Shown here piece by piece: positions 1-6,170 of a stretch of 13,019 nucleotides of DNA; position 1 is the first letter of the stretch, and every line of letters begins with the position of its first letter. The notes beneath the pieces are model-generated. The model searched no databases. It had not been told where the DNA came from and saw nothing but the letters and a program-made list of their open reading frames with translations. Source of the stretch: an uncultured Catenibacterium sp. (GTDB lineage Bacteria > Bacillota_I > Bacilli_A > Erysipelotrichales > Coprobacillaceae); assembly GCA_900764725.1 (NCBI GenBank), contig CAAFPB010000206.1, positions 1-13,019 on the forward strand. Direction: 5' to 3'. Position numbers and translations under genes: made by a program.

Positions 1-37
1 AGCCGCACGATTTTCATCATTTGTCAACAGTTTAACG

Positions 38-79
38 AAAAAAATAAAAAAGCCTCCTCAATTTCAAATCGAGGAGGTT
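38..79 (-). terminator. Intrinsic terminator of the minus-strand response-regulator gene
   Basis: On the minus strand a 7-bp stem (CCTCCTC at 53-59 pairing with GAGGAGG at 71-77, extendable by a G-U and an A-U pair) with an 11-base loop is followed by a run of mostly T bases, seen as A-rich sequence at 38-51 on the plus strand. The T-run lies on the left side only, so the hairpin terminates leftward transcription from the regulator gene, about 50 bases past its stop. Seen directly; function is by the standard rule for Rho-independent terminators. Confidence 0.85.
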
Positions 80-131
80 CTTTGGTATATAGTAGCTTAA
101 CTTAATACCATTGGCACATGCATTCTTTTTT

Positions 132-812
132 TTATATAGCCATCTTATAAGAGTTCGCACCAAAGCGTCTAATATACTCTTCATGAGAGCCTGTTCTATT
201 TAATTTTATTATAAGTGAACTGACTAGGTTCATGACTGATTGATCATCTGCATAAACACTATCACCCCAGATACCTTCAAAAATCTTAGTTGAAGTATAA
301 GGCTGATATGGATGAGACATCAACATCTTTAATAGCTTAAATTCATTTTTTGTTAGAGTGACAGAATGATCGTTTAGTGATACAGTCTTGGCAGTATCAT
401 CTAAAATGATATCTTTGAAACGATAGATTTTTCTAGGTCTTAGAACACCCATTTTATAGACATCTTGAATTTTTCTTAATAAAGAAGTGAGTGAGAAGGG
501 TGCCACAATATAATCATCAGCACCAGCGTCTAATAAGTCTTCAAGATAAGGTTCATTTAACATATCACTCATAACTATAGTAATAGCTTGTGAGTTACGT
601 CTATTTTTTACTAAGAACTTATTAGTATTAATACCTGGGAATACATCTTCTAGAATAATACAATCATAGCTGTTATTCGTATAAAGAGAATTATATTCCT
701 CTAAAGTTTTCGCTTGATAACAAATAAAGTGATCTTGATTGAGATAATTTTTAATACGATCACTACGTTCACTATTATGATCTATGATCAATGTTTTCTG
801 TTTTCCAAACAT
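132..812 (-). CDS. OmpR/PhoB-family regulator with degenerate receiver domain
   Basis: Probable cytoplasmic DNA-binding transcription factor of 226 residues. Numbered from the ATG at 812, an N-terminal receiver-like domain (about 5-118) is followed by a winged-helix effector domain (about 130-226), with the helix starting LTKNEFKLLKML and a C-terminal hairpin containing YIRRFGANSYKM. The receiver is abnormal. The acidic pair is Asp11-His12. The phospho-acceptor position in IILEDVFPG is Glu55, where Asp is expected. The conserved Lys before PF is Ala104; Ser82 keeps the hydroxyl position. Loss of these residues suggests activity without phosphorylation (inference), and no histidine kinase is nearby. 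A GTG at 821 could add three residues, but it is part of the Shine-Dalgarno GAGGTG and ATG 812 sits correctly downstream. The family call is firm; target genes are unknown. Confidence 0.9.
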   Translation of the reverse strand: MFGKQKTLIIDHNSERSDRIKNYLNQDHFICYQAKTLEEYNSLYTNNSYDCIILEDVFPGINTNKFLVKNRRNSQAITIVMSDMLNEPYLEDLLDAGADDYIVAPFSLTSLLRKIQDVYKMGVLRPRKIYRFKDIILDDTAKTVSLNDHSVTLTKNEFKLLKMLMSHPYQPYTSTKIFEGIWGDSVYADDQSVMNLVSSLIIKLNRTGSHEEYIRRFGANSYKMAI

Positions 813-818
813 ATTTTT

Positions 819-824
819 CACCTC
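819..824 (-). promoter_or_regulatory. Shine-Dalgarno site that decides the regulator start
   Basis: The minus strand reads GAGGTG here, matching the 16S anti-Shine-Dalgarno, six bases before ATG 812. The last three bases are the alternative GTG start at 821, which has no separate ribosome-binding site, so ATG 812 is preferred. Confidence 0.75.
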
Positions 825-830
825 GTCCCA

Positions 831-859
831 ATTATAGTCTTATTATCATTAAATAACAA
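831..859 (-). promoter_or_regulatory. Promoter of the degenerate response-regulator gene
   Basis: On the minus strand, -35 TTGTTA (854-859) and a perfect -10 TATAAT (831-836) are separated by exactly 17 bases. The expected start is near 824, giving a leader of only about 12 bases that is almost all Shine-Dalgarno sequence. It diverges from the glnN promoter about 130 bases away. Confidence 0.8.
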
Positions 860-922
860 GTTGGCTAATATTTTTAAAAAAGTGAAAATATTTGAATTAG
901 AGTAGTTAAAAGCCTATATTTT

Positions 923-983
923 GTGATACTATGTGGGTGCAATAAGCGATAGGTGATAAAAATTATTGCATAGTGATAAAAAA
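923..983 (+). promoter_or_regulatory. Candidate operator array upstream of glnN: phased GTGATA repeats and an inverted repeat
   Basis: GTGATA occurs three times on the same strand at 923-928, 953-958 and 973-978, so starts are 30 and 20 bases apart, close to whole helical turns. The last two are embedded in a longer near-repeat (GCGATAGGTGATAAAAA and GCATAGTGATAAAAA). An 8-bp perfect inverted repeat, TGCAATAA at 938-945 and TTATTGCA at 963-970, overlaps the array. All of it lies just upstream of the glnN -35 at 987, where an activator or repressor could bind. The regulator is unknown, and the TGTNA-N7-TNACA form of Bacillus GlnR/TnrA sites is not matched. Confidence 0.5.
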
Positions 984-986
984 GTG

Positions 987-1015
987 TTGACGTAAATATT
1001 TTTTATTGCTAAAAT
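987..1015 (+). promoter_or_regulatory. glnN promoter
   Basis: TTGACG at 987-992 and TAAAAT at 1010-1015 with a 17-base spacer. The transcription start is expected near 1022, leaving a leader of roughly 22 bases that contains the AGGAG ribosome-binding site at 1029-1033. Confidence 0.85.
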
Positions 1016-1043
1016 CATACCCATAAAAAGGAGATGTAATCGT

Positions 1044-3125
1044 ATGGAAATGAACAAACTTTTAGATGAATACGGTCGTTATACATTTAACGACGAAACT
1101 ATGAAGGAACGCATTCCTAAATCTATTTATAAAGCTTTCCATGAAGCTCTAGATAAGGGAGAACCTCTTTCAAAAGAAGTTGCGACAGTAATCGCAAATG
1201 CAATGAAGATCTGGGCTGTTGAGAATGGTGCTACACATTTCACTCACTGGTTTATGCCAATGACTGGTTTAACTGCAGAAAAGCATGATGCTTTCTTAGA
1301 ACCAGATGGAAATGGTGGAGCAGTTCTTGAATTCAGTGGTAAGACATTAAGAAAAGGTGAACCTGATGCCTCTTCTTTCCCATCTGGTGGTATCCGTGCT
1401 ACTTTCGAAGCACGTGGTTATACTGCATGGGATTGTACTTCTCCAGCCTTTGTAAAAGATGGTAGCTTATATATTCCTACATTATTCTGTTCTTATACTG
1501 GTGAAGCACTTGATAAAAAGACTCCATTATTACGTGCATGTGATGCTTTAAGTGCATCTGCTACTAACTTATTAAATAAGATTGGTTTAGAAGATGTTGA
1601 TAAAGTAACTGCTTCAGTTGGTGCTGAACAGGAATATTTCTTAGTTTTAGATGAATTCTGGCAAAAGAGAGTTGACTTAAAGTTAACTGGTCGTACTCTT
1701 TATGGTGCGCCTGCTCCTAAGGGTCAGGAATTAGAAGATCACTACTTCGGTTCTATTAAGCGTAAAGTAGGTGCCTTCATGAAGGATCTTGACAATGAAT
1801 TATGGAAATATGGTATTCCTTCAAAGACTAAGCATAACGAAGTTGCTCCTGCACAGCACGAAGTTGCATGTGTATATACAGTAGCTAACGTAACTGCTGA
1901 TAACAACGCATTAGTAATGCAGTTATCTCAGGATATCGCTAAGAAACATGGTTTAAGATGTTTATTACATGAAAAACCATTTGAAGGTGTTAACGGTTCT
2001 GGTAAGCATAACAACTGGTCATTAATGACTAATACAGGTATTAACTTATTTAATCCTGGATCTGATCCAATCAACAATAAGCCTTTCTTAGCTACTCTTG
2101 CTTGTGCTATTAAGGGTGTTGATGAATATGCTGAATTATTAAGATTATCTGCTGCATGTGCTGGTAATGACCACAGACTTGGTGCTAATGAAGCTCCACC
2201 TGCAATTGTTTCAGCATTCGTTGGTGATGACTTAAATAAAGTAATTAAGGCTATCATTGATGGTGAAGAATTAAATGCAACTACTGGTGAAAGATTCACT
2301 ACTGGTGTATCAGTAATCCCAGATTTCTCTAAAGACTCAACAGACAGAAACAGAACATCTCCTTTTGCCTTCACAGGTAATAAATTTGAATTCCGTATGG
2401 TTGGTTCATCTCAGTCAGTTGCAGCAGTTAACACTATGTTAAATGCGATTATGGCTGAAGAATATGATCAGATGGCTGCTAAGTTAGATGCAGGTGAATC
2501 ATTAGATGATATCATCAGAGAATTCTTCAAGAATCACGAAAGAATCATCTTCAATGGTGATGGATATTCAGATGAATGGAAAGAAGAAGCTGCAAGACGT
2601 GGATTACCTAACCATGCTAACTCAGTAGATGCATGTTCTTGCTTAAAGAAACCTGCAATCCGTGAAATGTTTGTAAAACATGGTGTATTAACTGAAGCTG
2701 AAATTGATTCACGTTATGACATCCAGTTAGATAACTATGCTAAGACAATCCGTGTGGAAGCTTTAACAGCATTATCTATGGCTAAGACTGAATTATATCC
2801 AGCATACGTAAAAGCATGTGGTACTTTAGCTAATGATGCAAAAGAAGTGGCTAAAGCTGGTGTAGACAATACATTCATGGTTGAAGACTTAAAAGTATTA
2901 ACTACTTTACTTTCTACAATGCGTGAACAGATGATTACATTAGAAGATGCAATCAATAAAGCTGATGCTACTGTTACTTCTACTTTAGATACAGCAACTG
3001 CTTGGAAAGATCTAGTTATTCCAGCAATGGATGCATTACGTGCAACTGCTGATAGCTTAGAAACTAAAGTAAGTGCCCAGCAGTATCCAATTCCAAACTA
3101 TATCGATTTATTATTCGGTGTATAA
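1044..3125 (+). CDS. glnN: Glutamine synthetase, class III (GlnN)
   Basis: Cytoplasmic ATP-dependent enzyme that makes glutamine from glutamate and ammonia. The 693-residue length fits class III (around 700 or more) and not class I (about 450). The class-specific block SFPSGGIRATFEARGY is at 111-126. Metal- and substrate-binding segments follow in the usual order: GAEQEYF (Glu195, Glu197), HNEVAPAQHE (Glu266, Glu273), NGSGKHNNWS (317-326, with His322), RLGANEAPPA (378-387) and FEFRMVGS (448-455). All expected acidic ligands are present and the frame is intact. AGGAG lies ten bases before the chosen ATG; a second ATG two codons on cannot be excluded. It is a single-gene unit between its own promoter and terminator. 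Gln codons are almost all CAG, unlike the smaller genes here, consistent with high expression. Assignment is secure. Confidence 0.97.
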   Translation: MEMNKLLDEYGRYTFNDETMKERIPKSIYKAFHEALDKGEPLSKEVATVIANAMKIWAVENGATHFTHWFMPMTGLTAEKHDAFLEPDGNGGAVLEFSGKTLRKGEPDASSFPSGGIRATFEARGYTAWDCTSPAFVKDGSLYIPTLFCSYTGEALDKKTPLLRACDALSASATNLLNKIGLEDVDKVTASVGAEQEYFLVLDEFWQKRVDLKLTGRTLYGAPAPKGQELEDHYFGSIKRKVGAFMKDLDNELWKYGIPSKTKHNEVAPAQHEVACVYTVANVTADNNALVMQLSQDIAKKHGLRCLLHEKPFEGVNGSGKHNNWSLMTNTGINLFNPGSDPINNKPFLATLACAIKGVDEYAELLRLSAACAGNDHRLGANEAPPAIVSAFVGDDLNKVIKAIIDGEELNATTGERFTTGVSVIPDFSKDSTDRNRTSPFAFTGNKFEFRMVGSSQSVAAVNTMLNAIMAEEYDQMAAKLDAGESLDDIIREFFKNHERIIFNGDGYSDEWKEEAARRGLPNHANSVDACSCLKKPAIREMFVKHGVLTEAEIDSRYDIQLDNYAKTIRVEALTALSMAKTELYPAYVKACGTLANDAKEVAKAGVDNTFMVEDLKVLTTLLSTMREQMITLEDAINKADATVTSTLDTATAWKDLVIPAMDALRATADSLETKVSAQQYPIPNYIDLLFGV

Positions 3126-3130
3126 TCAGA

Positions 3131-3154
3131 AACGGTCTTATGACCGTTTTTTTT
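3131..3154 (+). terminator. Intrinsic terminator of glnN
   Basis: Seven-bp stem AACGGTC (3131-3137) / GACCGTT (3142-3148), four-base loop TTAT, T-run to 3154, starting six bases after the glnN stop codon. Confidence 0.92.
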
Positions 3155-3175
3155 ATCCTTCAATGATGGTATAAT
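3147..3175 (+). promoter_or_regulatory. Probable extended -10 promoter of the GNAT gene
   Basis: TGG followed by TATAAT (-10 at 3170-3175) is a good extended -10 element. The -35 position at 17-base spacing is only the T-run of the preceding terminator (3147-3152), so recognition would rest mainly on the extended -10. The predicted start near 3182 gives a leader of about 17 bases. Confidence 0.6.
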
Positions 3176-3198
3176 ATGTAGAATAAGAGGTGATATAA

Positions 3199-3660
3199 AT
3201 GGAATTTAGAGAATATAAGAACACAGATCTTCATGCAGTTATGGATTTATTTTATGTCACTGTTCATGAAGTCAATAAGAATGATTATAGTGAAGAACAA
3301 TTAGAGGCTATTGCACCTAAAGAAGCCAATGAATATCATTGGGAAAAATCTTTAGAGAAGAATCATACAATTGTAGTAGAAGAAGATAATCAGTTGATTG
3401 CGTTTGGTAATATTGGTAAGACAGGTTATTTAGATCGTTTATATGTGCATCCTGATCATTTAAGAAAAGGTATTGCAACTAAGTTAGTAGAAGATCTAGA
3501 AGCATATGCAAAGAAACATGGAAGTAATGTTGTTAATGTGACTTCATCTATCACATCTAAACCATTCTTTGAATCTAAGGGTTATACTGTTATTGAAGAA
3601 CAAATCAATGAAAGACGTGGAGAAAGAGTATTAAGATACTTAATGGAAAAGAAAATATAA
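3199..3660 (+). CDS. GNAT-family N-acetyltransferase
   Basis: Predicted cytoplasmic acetyl-CoA-dependent acetyltransferase of 153 residues, a normal single GNAT domain. The acetyl-CoA-binding motif A is clear at about 80-102: RLYVHPDHLRKGIATKL contains the R/Q-x-x-G-x-A/G pyrophosphate loop as RKGIA (89-93). The C-terminal KPFFESKGYTVIEE (121-134) is the usual motif-B end, where the bound cofactor is flanked by a Phe/Tyr-rich helix. The substrate cannot be read from the sequence; related small proteins include YafP-like enzymes, and amino-group acetylation of a small molecule or peptide is only a family-level guess. The start is well set by GAGGTGAT, which pairs fully with the 16S 3' tail. 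It stands alone between the glnN and GNAT terminators and uses both CAA and CAG for Gln, unlike its highly biased neighbours. Confidence 0.9.
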   Translation: MEFREYKNTDLHAVMDLFYVTVHEVNKNDYSEEQLEAIAPKEANEYHWEKSLEKNHTIVVEEDNQLIAFGNIGKTGYLDRLYVHPDHLRKGIATKLVEDLEAYAKKHGSNVVNVTSSITSKPFFESKGYTVIEEQINERRGERVLRYLMEKKI

Positions 3661-3692
3661 AATACTTTTCACAAAAATAATGCAAAATAAAG

Positions 3693-3723
3693 GAGAAAAT
3701 GCGAAAACATTTTCTCTTTTTTT
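3693..3723 (+). terminator. Intrinsic terminator of the GNAT gene
   Basis: Nine-bp stem GAGAAAATG (3693-3701) / CATTTTCTC (3708-3716), loop CGAAAA, then seven T bases. The stem can be extended outward by A-T pairs. It ends upstream of the next promoter, so it insulates the glucosidase gene and does not attenuate it. Confidence 0.9.
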
Positions 3724-3755
3724 CTAGAAATGAAAAGAATCACTTTTCTAGAAAT
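3720..3755 (+). promoter_or_regulatory. Two identical TTTCTAGAAA palindromes in the glucosidase promoter region
   Basis: The 12-base string TTTTCTAGAAAT occurs at 3720-3731 and 3744-3755. Its core TTTCTAGAAA (3721-3730 and 3745-3754) is a perfect 10-bp palindrome. Centres are 24 bases apart. The second copy lies between the -35 and -10 positions of the glucosidase promoter and the first just upstream, the arrangement expected for a repressor dimer pair. An additional GAAAAG/CTTTTC inverted repeat (3732-3737 and 3743-3748) joins them. The binding protein is unknown; sugar-responsive control is inferred from the gene downstream. Confidence 0.6.
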
Positions 3756-3768
3756 CTTCCGTTATAAT
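3740..3768 (+). promoter_or_regulatory. Promoter of the 6-phospho-beta-glucosidase gene
   Basis: Perfect -10 TATAAT at 3763-3768. At 17-base spacing the -35 position reads TCACTT (3740-3745), a poor match, which suits a regulated promoter. Expected start near 3775, leader of about 25 bases. It rules out translation from the ATG at 3767, which overlaps the -10. Confidence 0.7.
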
Positions 3769-3784
3769 GATGTCAGAAAAAAGA

Positions 3785-3792
3785 AAAGGAGA
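3785..3792 (+). promoter_or_regulatory. Ribosome-binding site fixing the glucosidase start
   Basis: AAAGGAGA, with eight bases between GGAG and ATG 3800. It selects this start over the ATGs at 3767 and 3770, which have no such site and overlap the promoter. Confidence 0.85.
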
Positions 3793-3799
3793 CAAAAAA

Positions 3800-5230
3800 A
3801 TGTTAGATAACAAATTAAAAGCTTTTCCAAAAGATTTCTTATGGGGTGCTTCTACTTCAGCTTATCAGGTAGAAGGTGCTAATTTATCAGATGGTAAAGG
3901 TCCATCTTGTCAGGATGTTAAAGAATTACCAGCAGGAACTTCTTCTTTAGATGTATGTGCAGATCACTATCATCGTTACAAAGAAGATATCAAGTTAATG
4001 GCTGAAATGGGATTCAAGACATACCGTTTCTCAATTGCTTGGACTAGACTTATTCCTAATGGTACTGGTGAAGTAAACCAGGCAGGTATCGATCATTATA
4101 ATGATGTGATCAATACATGTTTAGAATATAATATTGAACCATTAGTAACTATGTTCCACTTTGATATGCCTGATGCGTTAGACAAGAGAGGTTCTTGGTC
4201 TAATCCTGAATCAGTAGATTGGTTCGTAAACTTCGCAAAGGTTATGTTTGAAAACTTCGGTGATAGAGTTAAATATTGGTTAACTATCAACGAACAGAAC
4301 ATGTTAACTCTAGTTGGTCCACTTATTGGTACATTAAGAATTCCTGAAGGAACTACAAATGTATTAAAAGAAGTTTATCAGCAGAACCACCATATGTTAG
4401 TTGCTCAGGCTAAAGCTATGGTTTTATGTCATGAAATGCTTCCAAATGCTAAGATTGGTCCAGCTCCAAACATTTCTTATGTATATCCAGCATCTTGTAA
4501 GCCAGAAGATAACTTAGCAGCTCAGGAATACAATGCAATCAGAAACTGGTTATATTTAGATATGGCTGTTTATGGAAGATACAATAACTTAGTATGGACT
4601 TATTTAGAAGAAAATGATGCAACACCTACATTCGCTGAAGGTGATGAAGAAGCCATGAAGAATGCACATCCAGACTTCATTGGTTTCAACTACTATTCAA
4701 CTGCAACTGTACAGCATGCAAATGCTGATGATGAATTAGATCCAGGTGCAGACCAGCAGTCAGCTCGTGGTGAAGCAGGTTACTATAAAGGATTCGCAAA
4801 TCCAAACCTTAAGAAGACTGAATTCGGTTGGGAAATTGACCCTGATGGTTTCTTAGCTACTATGAGAGAAATGTATTCTCGTTATCATTTACCAATGATC
4901 GTTACTGAAAATGGTTTAGGTGCTTACGATACATTAGAAGATGGTCGTGTTCATGATAACTACAGAATTGCATACTTAAGAGCACATATCGAACAGTTAC
5001 AGAAGGCTGTTACTGAAAATATCGAAATGATGGGTTACTGCCCTTGGTCAGCAATCGACTTAGTATCAACTCATGAAGGTATCAGAAAGAGATATGGTTT
5101 CATCTATGTAGATACTACAGATGAAGAAGTAGGAACTCTTGATCGTTATAAGAAAGATTCATTCTACTGGTATAAGAAAGTCATCGCTACTAATGGTGAA
5201 GACTTATCAGACGACTTCGACGTTGAATAA
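3800..5230 (+). CDS. 6-phospho-beta-glucosidase, glycoside hydrolase family 1
   Basis: Cytoplasmic enzyme that hydrolyses phosphorylated beta-glucosides (such as cellobiose or arbutin phosphate) after PTS uptake. Its 476 residues are normal for GH1. The N-terminal GH1 signature FLWGASTSAYQVEG is at 13-26, the acid/base Glu165 in LTINEQN, and the nucleophile Glu370 in IVTENG. Specificity for the 6-phosphate is visible at the C-terminus: LVSTHEGIRKRYGFIYVD (421-438) carries the Ser423, Lys430 and Tyr432 phosphate-binding set, where plain beta-glucosidases have a different loop. Start ATG 3800 is chosen from its ribosome-binding site and the position of the promoter. No PTS permease or antiterminator gene adjoins it, so the transporter must lie elsewhere. 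Gln codons are all or nearly all CAG. Family and phospho-specificity are secure; the exact sugar is not. Confidence 0.95.
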   Translation: MLDNKLKAFPKDFLWGASTSAYQVEGANLSDGKGPSCQDVKELPAGTSSLDVCADHYHRYKEDIKLMAEMGFKTYRFSIAWTRLIPNGTGEVNQAGIDHYNDVINTCLEYNIEPLVTMFHFDMPDALDKRGSWSNPESVDWFVNFAKVMFENFGDRVKYWLTINEQNMLTLVGPLIGTLRIPEGTTNVLKEVYQQNHHMLVAQAKAMVLCHEMLPNAKIGPAPNISYVYPASCKPEDNLAAQEYNAIRNWLYLDMAVYGRYNNLVWTYLEENDATPTFAEGDEEAMKNAHPDFIGFNYYSTATVQHANADDELDPGADQQSARGEAGYYKGFANPNLKKTEFGWEIDPDGFLATMREMYSRYHLPMIVTENGLGAYDTLEDGRVHDNYRIAYLRAHIEQLQKAVTENIEMMGYCPWSAIDLVSTHEGIRKRYGFIYVDTTDEEVGTLDRYKKDSFYWYKKVIATNGEDLSDDFDVE

Positions 5231-5236
5231 TTAATG

Positions 5237-5266
5237 AACATCCGGTCTTTTCCGGATGTTTTTTTT
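5237..5266 (+). terminator. Intrinsic terminator of the glucosidase gene
   Basis: Nine-bp stem AACATCCGG (5237-5245) / CCGGATGTT (5252-5260), six-base loop, T-run through 5266, starting seven bases past the stop codon. Confidence 0.93.
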
Positions 5267-5283
5267 AGTGTATGATAGGTGGG

Positions 5284-5291
5284 AAAGGAGG
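5284..5291 (+). promoter_or_regulatory. Ribosome-binding site fixing the membrane-protein start
   Basis: AAAGGAGG is a near-perfect anti-Shine-Dalgarno match five bases before ATG 5297. It excludes the GTG at 5279, which lies upstream of this site. Confidence 0.85.
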
Positions 5292-5296
5292 AAAAT

Positions 5297-6145
5297 ATGA
5301 ACGCTATAATTTTATCGTTACTAAGCTGGTTTATTTTCCTAATTAATCCTCCTATAGGTTTAGGAAGTCTTGTTGTATTAATAGAAACAGGTCTTTATGG
5401 CTTGATGGAATATCGTATTAGAAAGGCTGATGATTCAGAAAAAGATACGCTATATAATGCTTATTTTATCCTTTCAGTGATGTTAGTAATTGTGACTTCA
5501 GTCATCATGCTTTTCTTATATCAATTAGATGGAGATAGTACTATAACTCTTATTAATAAGAGAGGGGAATTAATGAATACAGTGCTCTATATGATTGGTT
5601 TGATGGTGAATGTATTATCTATTAAAACTGTTTATGATGAAAGAAGTAAATGGTTACACCGTTATGGCGGTAGAGAACTGTATGATTATTTTGATCCTGA
5701 AGGAATGACATTTACTATGCCACGTTCCTTTTATGTATGTATGGGTGCTTCTATTGTAAGTGGATTATTATGTCCATATCTAGGTACTATTGGTTTTTGG
5801 ACACTACTTTATATTCCAATCATCATGTTCTCACGTATGAATCTCAAGATATATAAGAATATGTATATCAAGTTATCTCATAATAGAGGAACAGAAAATG
5901 AATATGAAAGATTAAAACATGTCGTACCAGGAGGAATCTATACACATTATTGTTTATGGTTTACTTATATGATTGCCTTTATGGTGATAGGTATTAAGTT
6001 CTTATGTTATTCACAGAAAATCTTTGTATTATCTTTCTTGCCAACATTAAAAGATCTTTATGCATTCTATCCATTTATTGTATCAATCATTGGTGATTTC
6101 ATCTGTGCATTTATACTGATCTACAATTTAAAACAAAGAAATTAG
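5297..6145 (+). CDS. Polytopic integral membrane protein of unknown function
   Basis: I do not recognise this 282-residue protein. Hydrophobic stretches at about 2-17, 20-36, 54-75, 93-109, 144-160, 163-179, 217-237 and 256-277 suggest six to eight membrane spans. Hydrophilic connectors lie at 38-53, 111-142 (charged, Tyr-rich, with HRYGGRELYDYFDPEG) and 180-212. No transporter, protease, kinase or glycosyltransferase motif stands out, and there is no cleavable signal sequence. The ATG at 5297 is preferred over a GTG at 5279 because AAAGGAGG at 5284-5291 ends five bases before it and overlaps the region an earlier start would translate. A possible -10 TATGAT at 5271-5276 has no convincing -35, so transcription may come from this weak promoter or from read-through. 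Flanking terminators make it a lone gene, and context gives no role. Confidence 0.85.
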   Translation: MNAIILSLLSWFIFLINPPIGLGSLVVLIETGLYGLMEYRIRKADDSEKDTLYNAYFILSVMLVIVTSVIMLFLYQLDGDSTITLINKRGELMNTVLYMIGLMVNVLSIKTVYDERSKWLHRYGGRELYDYFDPEGMTFTMPRSFYVCMGASIVSGLLCPYLGTIGFWTLLYIPIIMFSRMNLKIYKNMYIKLSHNRGTENEYERLKHVVPGGIYTHYCLWFTYMIAFMVIGIKFLCYSQKIFVLSFLPTLKDLYAFYPFIVSIIGDFICAFILIYNLKQRN

Positions 6146-6170
6146 GACTAGGGTTGCCCCTAGTCCTTTT
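6144..6170. terminator. Shared terminator between convergent membrane-protein and ABC-F genes
   Basis: Ten-bp perfect stem AGGACTAGGG (6144-6153) / CCCTAGTCCT (6158-6167), loop TTGC, T-run to 6170 on the plus strand. The plus-strand stop codon (6143-6145) runs into the stem and the minus-strand stop (6169-6171) touches its other end. The plus-strand T-run is short; the minus-strand side reads TAATTTCTTT, a weaker tail. Terminator activity rightward is likely, leftward possible. Confidence 0.85.

Noticed and set aside
22..27. Minus-strand TTGACA as -35 of a gene to the left
   Set aside because: The 17-base-spaced -10 position starts at the window edge and the visible bases (GGCT) do not match TATAAT.
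1..131. Short open frames at the left edge
   Set aside because: They run through the terminator hairpin and show no recognisable protein; nothing coding can be supported here.
813..821. GTG start adding three residues to the response regulator
   Set aside because: The GTG is part of the GAGGTG Shine-Dalgarno site for ATG 812 and would lie at the very 5' end of the predicted transcript.
1928..2374. Minus-strand open frame of 148 codons opposite glnN
   Set aside because: It is a shadow of the conserved class III glutamine synthetase sequence with no motif of its own.
3693..3723. Hairpin before the glucosidase gene as a BglG/LicT-type antiterminated leader
   Set aside because: The glucosidase promoter lies downstream of the hairpin, so it cannot be in that leader; it simply ends the GNAT transcript.
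3767..3799. ATG 3767 (or 3770) as start of the glucosidase
   Set aside because: It overlaps the -10 element and lies upstream of the predicted transcription start; ATG 3800 has a proper ribosome-binding site and matches the family N-terminus.
5279..5296. GTG 5279 as start of the membrane protein
   Set aside because: The near-perfect AAAGGAGG lies downstream of it and is correctly placed for ATG 5297.
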